Part shown: piece by piece, positions 8,082 through 18,224 of the stretch
Position numbering within the stretch: the first letter of the stretch is position 1
How the letters are laid out: every line of letters begins with the position of its first letter
Assembly: GCF_003627075.1 (NCBI RefSeq)
Contig: NZ_CP032630.1
Coordinates: 2,294,001-2,358,000, forward strand
Origin: Protaetiibacter intestinalis
Lineage (GTDB): Bacteria > Actinomycetota > Actinomycetes > Actinomycetales > Microbacteriaceae
DNA length: 64,000 nucleotides
Direction of reading: 5' to 3'
Made by a program: the position numbers and the translations under genes
The notes under the pieces: model-generated
Told to the model about the DNA's origin: nothing
What the model saw: only the letters and a program-made list of their open reading frames with translations
Databases searched by the model: none

Positions 8082-9320
8082 GTGACGAGCGCGGTCGGAC
8101 TCATCGCCGAACAGGTGCGCGAGCGCGTGCGGCGCGAGGGGGTCGACCTCCGGGCGGATGCGGCGCTCGCCGACCGCTACGTGCGCGATGAGGTGCAGCG
8201 CTACGCCGAGCTCGCGCTCGGCGGCTCCGTGCCGCTGCTCGACGACGAGGCGCACGTGGCCCGGCAGGTGGTGGCCGCCCTCACCGGCCTCGGCCCGCTG
8301 CAGCCGTACCTCGACGACCCGCGCGTCGAGGAGCTGTGGATCAACGCCCCCGACCGCATCTTCGTCGCGCGCGACGGCATCGCCGAGCGGGTGCCGCTCG
8401 CGCTCACCCCCGGCGAGGTGCGGGAGCTGCTCGAGCGGATGCTGCACCAGACCGGCCGCCGGGTCGACCTGGCCTCGCCGTTCGTCGACGCCTCGCTGCC
8501 CGACGGTTCGCGCCTGCACGCCGTCATCCCGGACGTCACGCGCGCCGAGATCTCTGTCAACATCCGCCGCTTCCGGGCGGGCATGCGCACGCTCGTCGAC
8601 CTCGTGAAGCTCGGCTCGCTCACGAGCCAGGCGGCCGGGTTCCTGCACGTCGCCGTGCGCACCGGCCACAACATCCTGGTGACGGGGGCCACCCACAGCG
8701 GCAAGACGACGCTGCTCGGCGCGCTGCTCGGCTCGTGCCGCCCGGGCGAGCGGGTCGTGACCGTCGAGGAGACCTTCGAGCTCTCGGTCTCCGCCGTCGA
8801 CCACGTCGCGATGCAGTGCCGCCAGCCGAGCCTCGAGGGCACGGGCGAGATCAGCCTGCGGCGGCTCATCAAGGAGTCGCTGAGGATGCGACCCGACCGG
8901 CTCATCGTGGGCGAGGTGCGCGAGGCCGAGTCGCTCGACCTGCTGATCGCCTTGAACTCGGGGATCCCGGGCATGTGCTCGCTGCACGCGGGCAGCGCCC
9001 GGGAGGCGCTCGTGAAGCTGTGCACCCTGCCGCTGCTCGCCGGGCGCAACATCGACGTCGGGTTCGTCACCCCGACGGTCGCCTCGTCGATCGACCTCGT
9101 CGTGCACGCCGAGCTGCAGCGCGACGGGCGCCGCCGCGTCGTCGAGGTGCTCGCCCCGAGCGGCCGGGTCGTCGACGGCGTCGTCGAGGCGACCACGCTG
9201 TTCGCGCTCGCGGGCGACCGGCTCGTGGCGACGGGTGCGTTGCCGCCCCGGATGGCGGCCTTCGAGCGGGCGGGGGTCGACCCGGCGCCCATCCTGCGCG
9301 AGAGCGCGTCGGCATCGTGA
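8082..9320 (+). CDS. tadA: Type II/IV secretion ATPase TadA (CpaF family)
   Basis: This 412-residue cytoplasmic ATPase powers assembly of Flp/Tad pili. An N-terminal helical domain precedes the RecA-like core with Walker A GATHSGKT at 202-209 and the Asp/His-box region (EEFETLS-like VEETFEL, then RMRPDRLIVGEVR and SLHAGS). The length fits CpaF. The GTG at 8082 gives the usual CpaF N-terminus; in-frame codons continue upstream through the tRNA region and are not credible. tadB starts inside its stop codon. Confidence 0.92.
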   Translation: MTSAVGLIAEQVRERVRREGVDLRADAALADRYVRDEVQRYAELALGGSVPLLDDEAHVARQVVAALTGLGPLQPYLDDPRVEELWINAPDRIFVARDGIAERVPLALTPGEVRELLERMLHQTGRRVDLASPFVDASLPDGSRLHAVIPDVTRAEISVNIRRFRAGMRTLVDLVKLGSLTSQAAGFLHVAVRTGHNILVTGATHSGKTTLLGALLGSCRPGERVVTVEETFELSVSAVDHVAMQCRQPSLEGTGEISLRRLIKESLRMRPDRLIVGEVREAESLDLLIALNSGIPGMCSLHAGSAREALVKLCTLPLLAGRNIDVGFVTPTVASSIDLVVHAELQRDGRRRVVEVLAPSGRVVDGVVEATTLFALAGDRLVATGALPPRMAAFERAGVDPAPILRESASAS

Positions 9321-10186
9321 TCGCCGTCGCGTGGGGACTGCTGCTCGGCGTCGGGCTGCTGTTCGTCGCCTCCCCGTGGCTGTGGCCCGCCGACGCGCGG
9401 GCGCCGCGGCGGGTGCGGCGCGATCCGCTGGTGCGGCTCGAGGAGCGGCTCGCGCAGGCGGGGCTCTCCCGCGTCTCGGGGCCCGTCGTGATCGCGGTCG
9501 CCGTCGTCATCGGCATCGCGGCGGGCGTGCTCGTGCTCGCCCTCACCCCCGTCGTCGCGCTCGCGGTGGCGACGGGGCTCGCGGCGACGGCGCTGCCGTT
9601 CGCCCTCATCTCGGCCCGCGCCCGGGCCCGCCGCCGCGCGATGCGGGCCGTCTGGCCGGATGCGCTCGACCACCTCGTCGCCGGGCTCCGATCCGGTCTC
9701 CCGCTCGCCGACGCCCTCTGCGCGCTCGGCGAGAGCGGCCCGACGCCACTGCGCCCCGCGTTCCTCGAACTCGCCGACGACTACCGGGCGACCGGCCAGC
9801 TCTCCCTCGCCCTCGACGAGTTGAAGGCCCGGCTCGCCGACCCCGTCGCCGATCGCGTCGTCGAGACGGTGCGGGTGGCGCGCGAGGTGGGCGGCACCGA
9901 GCTGCCGCCCGTGCTGCGGGCCCTCGCCGCGCACCTGAGAGCGGATGCCGCCATCCGCTCCGAGGTCGAGGCGCGGCAGACCTGGGTCGTCAGCGCCGCG
10001 CGCCTCGGGGTGGCGGCGCCCTGGCTCGTGCTGCTGCTGCTCGCCGCGCGTCCGGAGGCGGTGCGCGCCTACAACTCGCCGCTCGGGGTGACGGTGCTCG
10101 CGGTCGGTCTCGTCGTGACGGTCGTCGCCTACCGTCTCATGCTCGCGCTCGGGAGGTTGCCCGAGGAACGGCGGTGGTTCGCGTGA
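9317..10186 (+). CDS. tadB: Tad pilus inner-membrane protein TadB
   Basis: This 289-residue protein has two N-terminal hydrophobic segments, a cytoplasmic T2SSF (GspF-like) domain at about residues 115-250, and two C-terminal transmembrane helices. With TadC it forms the membrane platform that TadA drives. The GTG overlaps the tadA stop by GTGA, and tadC overlaps its own stop in the same way, so the three are one translationally coupled operon. Confidence 0.88.
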   Translation: MIAVAWGLLLGVGLLFVASPWLWPADARAPRRVRRDPLVRLEERLAQAGLSRVSGPVVIAVAVVIGIAAGVLVLALTPVVALAVATGLAATALPFALISARARARRRAMRAVWPDALDHLVAGLRSGLPLADALCALGESGPTPLRPAFLELADDYRATGQLSLALDELKARLADPVADRVVETVRVAREVGGTELPPVLRALAAHLRADAAIRSEVEARQTWVVSAARLGVAAPWLVLLLLAARPEAVRAYNSPLGVTVLAVGLVVTVVAYRLMLALGRLPEERRWFA

Positions 10187-11121
10187 GCCCGACGCTCGCG
10201 CTCGCCGTGGCGGCCGGGATCGGGCTGGGGCTCGGGCTCTGGACGCTCGCCGGGATGCTGCCCCGCCTCGGCGCGAGACGCCTCGCCGACCGGGTGGCCC
10301 CGTACGTGCTCGACGTCTCGGCCGAGGCCCGCGCGCTGCGCGCTCGCCGCTCGGGCGAGCCGGCATCCGTCATCGCGGGACTCGCGGGCCCCGCGCTCGA
10401 CCGGGCGCGCGGGCTGCTCGCGAACCTGCTGGGCGGCGACGTGACGGTCGCCCGCCGCCTGCGGCAGGCCGGCTCGATGCTCACGGTGGCCGGATTCCGC
10501 TCCCGGCAGCTCGCGTGCGCGGCCGCCGGTGCCGCCCTGGGCATCGTCGTGGCGTTGCTGCTGGCCCAGACGGCCGCCGTGCAGCCCGTGGTGTCGGTCG
10601 TGCTCGGGGTCGTGCTGGCCGCGGGCGGCCTGCTGCTGCCCGAGCAGCTGCTCGCCCGGCGGGCACGCGCCCGCGTGGCCCGCATCGCCGACGAGCTGCC
10701 GACCGTGCTCGAGTTCCTGAGCCTCGCGCTCTCGGCGGGCGAGACGGTGCGCGACGCCCTGCGCCGCGTCGCCCGTGTCGGCAGCGGCGAGCTCGCCGCC
10801 GAACTCGGCCGGGTGATCGCCGACGTCGACATCGGCGTGCCCCTCACCGATGCGCTCTCCCGCTGCGCCGACGCGCTCGGGCTGCCCGCCCTCAGCCGCG
10901 CGACGGAGCAGCTGGTCACCGCGCTCGACCGCGGCAGCCCGCTCGTCGAGGTGCTGCGGGCCCAGGCGCAGGATTCCCGCGAGGACGCCAAGCGGTCGCT
11001 GCTCGAGTCGGCCGGGCGCAAGGAGGTCACGATGCTCGTTCCGCTCGTGTTCCTCATCCTGCCCGTGACGGTGGTCTTCGCCCTGTTCCCGGCCACCCTC
11101 GTGCTCGAGCTGGGGTTCTAG
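10183..11121 (+). CDS. tadC: Tad pilus inner-membrane protein TadC
   Basis: This 312-residue protein is a second GspF-like platform subunit. It has an N-terminal hydrophobic segment, two helices at about residues 105-150, a T2SSF domain with LPTVLEFLSLALSAGETV near residue 170, and a C-terminal transmembrane helix ending VFALFPATLVLELGF, typical of TadC. It overlaps tadB by GTGA. An antisense lipoprotein gene separates it from the pilin-like genes. Confidence 0.88.
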   Translation: MSPTLALAVAAGIGLGLGLWTLAGMLPRLGARRLADRVAPYVLDVSAEARALRARRSGEPASVIAGLAGPALDRARGLLANLLGGDVTVARRLRQAGSMLTVAGFRSRQLACAAAGAALGIVVALLLAQTAAVQPVVSVVLGVVLAAGGLLLPEQLLARRARARVARIADELPTVLEFLSLALSAGETVRDALRRVARVGSGELAAELGRVIADVDIGVPLTDALSRCADALGLPALSRATEQLVTALDRGSPLVEVLRAQAQDSREDAKRSLLESAGRKEVTMLVPLVFLILPVTVVFALFPATLVLELGF

Positions 11122-11126
11122 GCGCC

Positions 11127-11594
11127 TCAGCGGCTGGCGTTCGACTCGAGCTGCAGCTCGCAGGAGGGCGAGGCGACGTTGAAACCGCTGGTCCATCCCC
11201 ACCCCGACGAGCCCACGTCGCGTCGGAAGAGGTACTCTTCGCCGGCGTAGTCGCCGTCCGCGGAGAACTCGTAGTCGACGCGTGCCCAATCGGAGGGGAT
11301 GCCCTCGGACCCGGGGGTCTCGACCCAGTTCTCCATCGAGACGGAGACGGGCACTCCATTGCCGAAGTCGGCCGATTCGCCCGAGGCCGAGATCCCGGAC
11401 GGAGAGGCCGGCTCTCCGGCGGGCCCGACGAAGGAGATCACCACCGAGTCAGCGGTGAAGGTGTCGCAGAACGCGATGTCGACGGTGCCGGCGGTCACGT
11501 GGTAGGCGACCGGCGTTCCCGGGGTGCAGCCGGAGAGCCCGCAGCACGACAGCGTCGCGGTGGCGACCAGTGCGGCGACTCGGCGGTGGTTCAC
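11127..11594 (-). CDS. Putative lipoprotein inside the tad locus
   Basis: This 155-residue protein has a lipoprotein signal ending LSGC (Cys23), preceded by an unusual Cys-Cys pair. The remainder is beta-rich with no recognised domain (several aromatic pairs, SGWGWTSG). It lies on the opposite strand between tadC and the pilin-like gene, so it interrupts the tad cluster and must have its own promoter. Whether it has a role in the pilus is unknown. Confidence 0.7.
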   Translation of the reverse strand: MNHRRVAALVATATLSCCGLSGCTPGTPVAYHVTAGTVDIAFCDTFTADSVVISFVGPAGEPASPSGISASGESADFGNGVPVSVSMENWVETPGSEGIPSDWARVDYEFSADGDYAGEEYLFRRDVGSSGWGWTSGFNVASPSCELQLESNASR

Positions 11595-11729
11595 GCAGTC
11601 ATCGTAGGAAGCGGAGCGGCACGGAAGGTCTCGACACGATCACCATCCGTCGTCGATCCGATAACGCGGTCGAGGAAGCCTGTGGATAACCGCCGACGCC
11701 GTCGGCGGATCCGCACCACACTGGGCGGC

Positions 11730-11894
11730 ATGCGACGCTTCCTGCTGCGGCTTCGAGACGACCGGGGCGACGTGCCGGGGTGGGTGCTCATCACCCTCAT
11801 GACCGCGGCGCTCGTCATCCTCATCTGGGCGCTCGCGGGGCCCGCACTCTCCGACATCTTCCAGAACGCCATCGACAAGGTCTCCGGGATCTGA
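11730..11894 (+). CDS. Flp pilin-like small membrane protein
   Basis: This 54-residue peptide has a basic N-terminus (MRRFLLRLRDDRG), one hydrophobic helix (WVLITLMTAALVILIWALAG) and a short amphipathic tail. The DDRG followed by a membrane helix resembles the processing region of Flp/TadE-type pseudopilins in actinobacterial tad loci. It lacks a Glu at +5, and no prepilin peptidase gene is in the window. Overlap with the next gene is avoided by one base. Pilin identity is inferred from position and topology. Confidence 0.65.
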   Translation: MRRFLLRLRDDRGDVPGWVLITLMTAALVILIWALAGPALSDIFQNAIDKVSGI

Positions 11895-11895
11895 G

Positions 11896-12300
11896 GTGGG
11901 GGCCGGCCGCATCCGTCGCGTGTTCGCCGACGACGCCGGATCGGCGCCCGTCGAGTTCGTGCTCGTCGGGGTGCTGCTGACCTTCCTCACGCTCGCGGTG
12001 CTGCAGCTCGCCCTCGCGCTGCACATCCGCAACACCGTGCTCGACGCGGCCGCCGAGGGCGCCCGCTTCGGGGCGCTCGCCGACAACGTGCCGGCGGATG
12101 CGGCGCCGCGCACCGCGGAGCTCATCGCGACCGCCGTCGGCCCCGACTACGCGCGCGACATCCGGGTGAGCGAGGGCTCGTGGATGGGCGCGCCCGCCGT
12201 CATCGTCACGGTGCGCACCACCCTGCCGCTGCTCGGACTGCTCGGCCCCGACCGCGCGCTGGAGGTCGAGGGCCATGCGGCTCGCGAGACGCTGGACTGA
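11896..12300 (+). CDS. TadE-like minor pseudopilin
   Basis: This 134-residue protein has the TadE pattern: a short basic leader, DDAGSAPVEFVLVG as the pseudopilin start, one transmembrane helix at about residues 18-42, and an extracellular domain with the AAAEGARFGAL segment. The Glu after the hydrophobic start (VEF) is the residue usually needed for pilin processing and assembly. The GTG start is one base after the upstream stop, and it overlaps the following TadE-like gene by 26 bases. Confidence 0.8.
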   Translation: MGAGRIRRVFADDAGSAPVEFVLVGVLLTFLTLAVLQLALALHIRNTVLDAAAEGARFGALADNVPADAAPRTAELIATAVGPDYARDIRVSEGSWMGAPAVIVTVRTTLPLLGLLGPDRALEVEGHAARETLD

Positions 12301-12760
12301 GGCGCTGCGGCACCGGCTCGCGCACGCGCGAACCGACGGGGGCTCCGCCTCGCTCGAGTTCATCACCGTCGGCGTGCTGCTGCTCGTGCCGCTCGTCTAC
12401 CTCGTGCTCACCGTCTCGGCGCTGCAGGCGGCGGCCCTCGGGGTCGAGGGCGCGGCGCGGCAGGCGAGTCGCGTCTTCGTGCAGGAGCCGACGCTCGAGG
12501 AGGCGCGTGCCGCCGCCGAGCGCGCGGTGGCGGTGACGCTCGCCGACTACGGGCTCCAGGCATCCGCCGCGCAGGTCGCGATCAGCTGCCGACCCGACCC
12601 CGCCGACTGCCTCGCCCGCCGCGGCTTCGTCACCGTCGAGATCGCGACGGTCGTGCCGCTGCCCCTCGCCCCACCCGTGCTGACCCTCGACGTGCCGGCC
12701 GGGGTGCCGGTGCGGGCGGTCGCGACCGAGCAGGTCTCGCGCTTCCGGGTGGGCGGATGA
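12275..12760 (+). CDS. TadE/TadF-like pseudopilin
   Basis: This 161-residue protein repeats the architecture of its neighbour: DGGSASLEFITVGVLLLVPL at about residues 21-40 as the pseudopilin N-terminus with Glu in the SLEF motif, one transmembrane helix, then an exported domain containing the GAARQASRVF segment and a Cys pair (SCRPDPADC) that may form a disulfide. It overlaps both flanking genes (26 bases upstream, ATGA downstream), marking one operon. Confidence 0.8.
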   Translation: MRLARRWTEALRHRLAHARTDGGSASLEFITVGVLLLVPLVYLVLTVSALQAAALGVEGAARQASRVFVQEPTLEEARAAAERAVAVTLADYGLQASAAQVAISCRPDPADCLARRGFVTVEIATVVPLPLAPPVLTLDVPAGVPVRAVATEQVSRFRVGG

Positions 12761-13197
12761 GGCGGCAGCGGCTCGCCGCGGACGAGGGCTCGACGCTGCC
12801 CCTCGTCATCTTCTTCGGCTTCCTCGCGCTCGCGGTCGTGCTCGTCGTGACGGCCGCCACCTCGCTCTACCTCGAGAAGAAGCGGCTGTTCACGCTCGCC
12901 GACGGTGCCGCGCTCGTCGGTGCGGAGGCCTTCGAGCTCGACGCGGTGTCGCTCACGCCGGACGGACCGCGGCCCGTGCTCGAGAGCGCGGACGTGGCAT
13001 CCGCGGTCGCCGGCTACCTCGACGGCAACCCGATGGCCGAGTTCGAGGAGCTCGCCGTCGACGAGGCGGCCAGCGTCGACGGTCGCAGCGCGACCGTCAC
13101 GATGTCGGCCACCTGGCGCCCGCCGATCGTCACCGTGTTCGTGCCCGACGGCATCCGCATCGACGCCACCGCGACCGCGAGGTCCGTCTTCGGGTGA
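12757..13197 (+). CDS. TadG-like pilus assembly protein
   Basis: This 146-residue protein has an N-terminal EGSTLPLVIFFGFLALAVVL helix and the LFTLADGAALVGAEAF segment found in TadG-related (Flp helical) proteins of actinobacteria, followed by an exported domain. It is short compared with proteobacterial TadG and has no von Willebrand domain. Overlap ATGA with the upstream gene places it last in the pilus operon. Confidence 0.75.
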   Translation: MRRQRLAADEGSTLPLVIFFGFLALAVVLVVTAATSLYLEKKRLFTLADGAALVGAEAFELDAVSLTPDGPRPVLESADVASAVAGYLDGNPMAEFEELAVDEAASVDGRSATVTMSATWRPPIVTVFVPDGIRIDATATARSVFG

Positions 13198-13237
13198 GCG
13201 TGTCAACCTCGCAGCGGTATCCACGCGTCGTGAAGGC

Positions 13238-13801
13238 ATGAAGACCACCACCACGTTCGGGGCCGCCGCGGGCGCCCTCGCCCTCCTCCTCGCGCTCAGC
13301 GGATGCGCGGGGCCCGTCGCACCGGACGACGCGTCGTCCTCCGAGACGCCCACCGCGGCCGCCTCCGACGAACCGACCGTCGAGGAGACGGACGACGGGG
13401 CCGCCGAGGAGGAGCCGGCGGACGAGCCCGTCGCCGAGGCGCCCGCGCTCGACGCGACCGAACGCGCGGCCGTGATCGCGGCCCTCAACGCCGGACGGAT
13501 CGACGACATCCGTCCCTACCTCGCCGACCCCGTGAACTACATCCTCGCCGCGAGCGAATGCTGCGGCCTCATCGCGGCGTCCGAGGTCGCGGGTGCGAGC
13601 GGCTACCTGTCGGCGAGCAGCTGGTCCTCCCCGGTTCCCGACGCCCAGCTCGACGCCTTCCGCGCCGGCTGGTACGGCGATCTGATACCCGCCGACGTGG
13701 TCTCGGCGCAGGCCGCCGACGGCACGATCGTCATCTTCGGCGTCGCCGACGGCCTCATCACCTCGATCCTGATCGGCGACGCGGTGGTCTTCACCAGCTG
13801 A
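13238..13801 (+). CDS. Putative lipoprotein, hypothetical
   Basis: This 187-residue protein has lipobox LSGC (Cys23), a long acidic Ser/Thr/Glu/Ala tether (residues about 24-75) and a C-terminal domain of about 110 residues containing a Cys-Cys pair (SECCG). The domain is not one I recognise. The ATG at 13238 follows GTGAAGGC, a weak ribosome site; it is 40 bases after the TadG-like gene and may be read through from the pilus operon. Confidence 0.72.
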   Translation: MKTTTTFGAAAGALALLLALSGCAGPVAPDDASSSETPTAAASDEPTVEETDDGAAEEEPADEPVAEAPALDATERAAVIAALNAGRIDDIRPYLADPVNYILAASECCGLIAASEVAGASGYLSASSWSSPVPDAQLDAFRAGWYGDLIPADVVSAQAADGTIVIFGVADGLITSILIGDAVVFTS

Positions 13802-13812
13802 GCGGCCGGGCC

Positions 13813-15048
13813 TCAGCGTGGACGCCGCTGCGAGTACCGCGGCACGAAGATGCGCAGATCGAGCGCGCCGAGCAGCCCGACGACCCCCATCACGCCCACC
13901 GCGATCGGCAGCGAGGCCACCGCCGTGACGCCCGCGATCGCGAGCGGGGCGAGCGCCGCTCCGGTGTCGTTCGTGAACCGCCACGCCCCGAGGAAGGGGG
14001 CCGGATGCGCGGGGTCGGCGAGGTCGGCGCCGAGCGTCATCAGGATGCCCGCCCCGATGCCGTTCGAGAGCGCCAGCGTCACCGCCACCACCACGAACCA
14101 CAGCTGGGCGTTCGGCACGTCGTGGGTGACCGCGAGCAGCAGGTGCGAGAGCCCGAGGCCGATCATCGACGGCACCGCCGTCCACAGGCGCCCGAAGCGG
14201 TCCATGATCCAGCCGCCCGCGTAGAACAGCGCGAAGTCGACCGCGGCTGCCGAGCCGATCACGATCGCCGCCGTCGCCTCGTGCATGCCGATCGACACCG
14301 CCCACAGGGGCAGGATGACGTTGCGGCTCGAGCGCAGCGCCGCCACCGTGGCGGAGCCGCTCCCGAGCGTCAGCAGCACGCGGCGGTTCGCCGCGATCGT
14401 GCGCCAGAGCCCCCGCTCGGCCTCCACCGCCTCCACGACGCCCGCCGTGGGGCCCGCGGCGGCCACCTCGGCCGGGTCGTGCAGCACGACGAGCACCACG
14501 CCGGCGGCGAGGCAGGCCGCCACCTGGATCCAGAACGCGTACGCGGCGACGCCCGTCGCCTGGATCACCCCGGCGGTGGCGAACGGGCCGATCAGGAAGC
14601 CGAGACGGAAGGTGCCCCCGAGCGTCGAGAGCGCCCGCGCGCGGAACACCGGCGGCACGAAGCTCGTCATGAAGGCGTGGCGGGCCAGCGCGAACACCGC
14701 CGTCGCGAGGCCGATCAGCAGAATCGCGACCCCCAGCATCCACGGCTCCGTCGCGAACACCGCGAGCGCACTGCCCGCGATCGACACGACGCACGCGGCG
14801 ATCATCGCCGCGCGCTCGCCGATCCGCGCCACCAGGGCGCCGCTCGGGATGTCGCCGAGCAGCTCGCCGACCACGATCATCGCCGCGATGAGGCCCGCGC
14901 CCGCGAGCCCGGTGCCCAGCTCGTGGGCCACGACGGGGATCACCGGGATGATCGCGCCCTCGCCGATCGAGAACAGGATGGTCGGCAGGAACGCCGCCAC
15001 GACGACCTGACGCCACGGGAAACGGGGATCGTCGGGGCGCGCGGTCAT
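13813..15048 (-). CDS. MFS transporter
   Basis: This 411-residue protein has about 12 transmembrane helices in two halves. The cytoplasmic 2-3 loop carries a GALVARIGER-like motif A with a preceding D/G-rich turn (GDIPSGALVARIGER), typical of drug/metabolite exporters of the DHA1 type. The substrate is unknown. It is divergent from prfB with 36 bases between starts; TAACGT 9 bases before its ATG is a plausible -10 box. Confidence 0.82.
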   Translation of the reverse strand: MTARPDDPRFPWRQVVVAAFLPTILFSIGEGAIIPVIPVVAHELGTGLAGAGLIAAMIVVGELLGDIPSGALVARIGERAAMIAACVVSIAGSALAVFATEPWMLGVAILLIGLATAVFALARHAFMTSFVPPVFRARALSTLGGTFRLGFLIGPFATAGVIQATGVAAYAFWIQVAACLAAGVVLVVLHDPAEVAAAGPTAGVVEAVEAERGLWRTIAANRRVLLTLGSGSATVAALRSSRNVILPLWAVSIGMHEATAAIVIGSAAAVDFALFYAGGWIMDRFGRLWTAVPSMIGLGLSHLLLAVTHDVPNAQLWFVVVAVTLALSNGIGAGILMTLGADLADPAHPAPFLGAWRFTNDTGAALAPLAIAGVTAVASLPIAVGVMGVVGLLGALDLRIFVPRYSQRRPR

Positions 15049-15069
15049 GGCCGGACCACGTTACTCGCC

Positions 15070-15075
15070 TAGGCT
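15070..15075 (+). promoter_or_regulatory. -10 box of prfB
   Basis: TAGGCT lies 9 bases before the prfB ATG, allowing at most a leader of two or three bases. Confidence 0.45.
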
Positions 15076-15084
15076 GTAACCGCC

Positions 15085-16191
15085 ATGCTCGATGACCTCC
15101 CCGCACAGCTCGCCGCCCTCCGCAGCACCTTCGACGACATCCGCGCCGTCGTGGGGGTGGAGCGGCTCGAGGCCGAGATCGCCGACCTCTCCGAGAAGGC
15201 CGGCGCCCCGGACCTCTGGGACGACCCCGAGAACGCCCAGAAGGTGACGAGCGCGCTCAGCCACCGCCAGGCCGAACTCACCCGCATCACCGGCGTCGAG
15301 CGCCGCATCGACGACCTCGAGGTGCTCGTCGAGCTCGCGCGCGAGGCAGAGGATGCCGACACGGCCGCCGAGGCGGAGGCCGAGTACGAGGCGCTCAAGA
15401 AGACCATCGGCGACCTCGAGGTGCAGACCCTGCTCGACGGCGAGTACGACGCCCGCTCGGCCGTCGTCACCATCCGCTCCGGCGCCGGCGGCGACGACGC
15501 CACCGACTTCGCCGAGATGCTGCTGCGCATGTACCTGCGCTGGGCCGAGCGCCACGGCTACCCCGTGAAGGTCATGGACACCTCCTACGCGGAGGGCGCC
15601 GGCATCAAGTCGGCCACCTTCGAGGTCGACGCCCCCTACGCCTACGGCACCCTCTCGATCGAGGCGGGCACCCACCGGCTCGCGCGCATCAGCCCCTTCG
15701 GCTCGGCCGACAAGCGCCAGACGAGCTTCGCGGCCGTCGAGGTGATCCCCGTCATGGAGGAGGCGCAGGAGGTGGAGATCCCGGAGGGCGACATCCGCGT
15801 CGACGTGTTCCGCTCCTCCGGACCCGGCGGCCAGTCGGTCAACACGACCGACTCGGCGGTGCGCATCACCCACCTGCCGACCGGGCTCGTCGTCTCGATG
15901 CAGAACGAGAAGTCGCAGATCCAGAACCGCGCCGCCGCCATGCGCGTGCTGCAGACCCGCCTGCTGCTGCTCAAGCGCGAGGAGGAGGCTGCCAAGAAGA
16001 AGGAGCTCGCGGGCGTCATCACGGCGAGCTGGGGCGACCAGATGCGCTCCTACTTCCTCTACGGCCAGCAGCTCGTGAAGGATCTGCGCACCGGTTACGA
16101 GGTCGGCAACCCGGCCGCCGTCTTCGACGGCGACCTCGACGGGCTCATCGCGGCCGGCATCCGCTGGCGCAAGCAGGACCACGAGGACTGA
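15085..16191 (+). CDS. prfB: Peptide chain release factor 2
   Basis: This 368-residue RF2 terminates translation at UGA and UAA. The stop-codon recognition tripeptide SPF is near residue 203 ([12 protein letters not shown]) and the peptidyl-tRNA hydrolysis motif GGQ near residue 250 (SGPGGQSVN). The reading frame is continuous, so there is no programmed +1 frameshift near codon 25, unlike in E. coli. It heads the conserved prfB-ftsE-ftsX-smpB block. Confidence 0.96.
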   Translation: MLDDLPAQLAALRSTFDDIRAVVGVERLEAEIADLSEKAGAPDLWDDPENAQKVTSALSHRQAELTRITGVERRIDDLEVLVELAREAEDADTAAEAEAEYEALKKTIGDLEVQTLLDGEYDARSAVVTIRSGAGGDDATDFAEMLLRMYLRWAERHGYPVKVMDTSYAEGAGIKSATFEVDAPYAYGTLSIEAGTHRLARISPFGSADKRQTSFAAVEVIPVMEEAQEVEIPEGDIRVDVFRSSGPGGQSVNTTDSAVRITHLPTGLVVSMQNEKSQIQNRAAAMRVLQTRLLLLKREEEAAKKKELAGVITASWGDQMRSYFLYGQQLVKDLRTGYEVGNPAAVFDGDLDGLIAAGIRWRKQDHED

Positions 16192-16264
16192 TCCGCCGAT
16201 CCCGAACAACCTCCGCTGATCGAGTAGCCGCGCAGCGGCGTATCGAGATCCGCCGATCCCGAAC
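16190..16264 (+). repeat. GATCGAGTAG hairpin with flanking 18-bp direct repeat
   Basis: The hairpin at 16218-16250 (GATCGAGTA, CCGC, GCGG, TATCGAGATC) belongs to a palindrome family also seen at 38911-38950. An exact 18-base direct repeat (GATCCGCCGATCCCGAAC) is at 16190-16207 and 16247-16264; the second copy shares four bases with the hairpin end. This looks like a duplication made when the hairpin arrived. Confidence 0.75.
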
Positions 16265-16304
16265 TGGGGGGAGTGTCGCGCCCCGGCTCCCGCGAAAGCC
16301 TGCT

Positions 16305-16310
16305 TAGGCT
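16305..16310 (+). promoter_or_regulatory. -10 box of ftsE
   Basis: TAGGCT lies 9 bases before the ftsE ATG, so ftsEX can be transcribed separately from prfB. Confidence 0.45.
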
Positions 16311-16319
16311 CGAAACGCC

Positions 16320-17314
<995 letters not shown>

Positions 17315-17315
<1 letters not shown>

Positions 17316-18223
17316 TGCGACTGGGACTCATCCTCTCGGAGGTCGGTCAGGGGTTCCGACGCAACCTCTCGATGGTCGTGTCGGTCATCCTGGTGACCTT
17401 CATCTCGCTCACCTTCTTCGGCGCAGCCGTGCTGCTGCAGCTGCAGATCGGGCAGATGAAGGGCTACTGGTACGACCGCGCCGAGGTGACGGTGTACATG
17501 TGCACCGACATCGTGAAGGCGTGCGACGGAGCCGACGCCACCCAGGAGCAGATCGACGCCGTGCAGGCGCAGCTCGACAGCCCGACGCTCGCCGACTTCG
17601 TCGAGACCGTCAACTTCGAGTCCACCGAGGAGGCGTTCGCGCGCTTCCAGGAGGAGTTCGCGGGGTCGAGCCTCGCCGAACTCGCGACGATCGACTCCTT
17701 CGGCCCGGACTTCCAGGTGAAGCTCTACGACCCGAACCAGTCGGACGTCATCATCGACTCGATCACGGGGATGCCGGGTGTCGACGAGGTGCGCGACCAG
17801 CGGGCGCTGCTGCAGCCGATCTTCGACGTCATGAACGCCGCGAGTTACACGGCCGTCGGCATCGCGGGCCTCATGCTCGTCACGGCGGTGCTGCTCATCT
17901 CGACCACGATCCGGCTGTCGGCCTTCTCCCGCCGGCGTGAGCTCGCGATCATGCGGCTCGTCGGCGCCTCGAACCGTTTCATCGAGACGCCGTTCATCCT
18001 CGAGGGCGTGCTCGCCTCGCTCATCGGTTCGGTGCTGGCGAGCGGCGCGGTCGTCGCGATCGTGCACTTCTTCGTCACGGGCTACCTCAGCGAGAACTTC
18101 ACCAACTACTCCTTCATCGGCATCCAGGATGCGCTGCTGGTCGCCCCGATCCTGGTCGGGGTCGGCGCCCTGCTGGCCGCCCTCTCGGCGAGCGTCGCCA
18201 TCCGCCGCTACCTCAAGGCCTAG
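17315..18223 (+). CDS. ftsX: Cell-division permease FtsX
   Basis: This 302-residue protein has four transmembrane helices: one near residues 22-48, then a large extracellular loop with two Cys (CTDIVKAC) that binds the peptidoglycan hydrolase partner, and three helices in the FtsX domain near residues 180-300. It works with FtsE in cell division. The ATG overlaps the ftsE stop. A palindromic repeat begins one base after its stop codon. Confidence 0.93.
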
Positions 18224-18224
18224 G

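Noticed and set aside
15085-15170. Programmed frameshift in prfB
   Set aside because: The frame is continuous from the start codon through the conserved N-terminus with no in-frame UGA.
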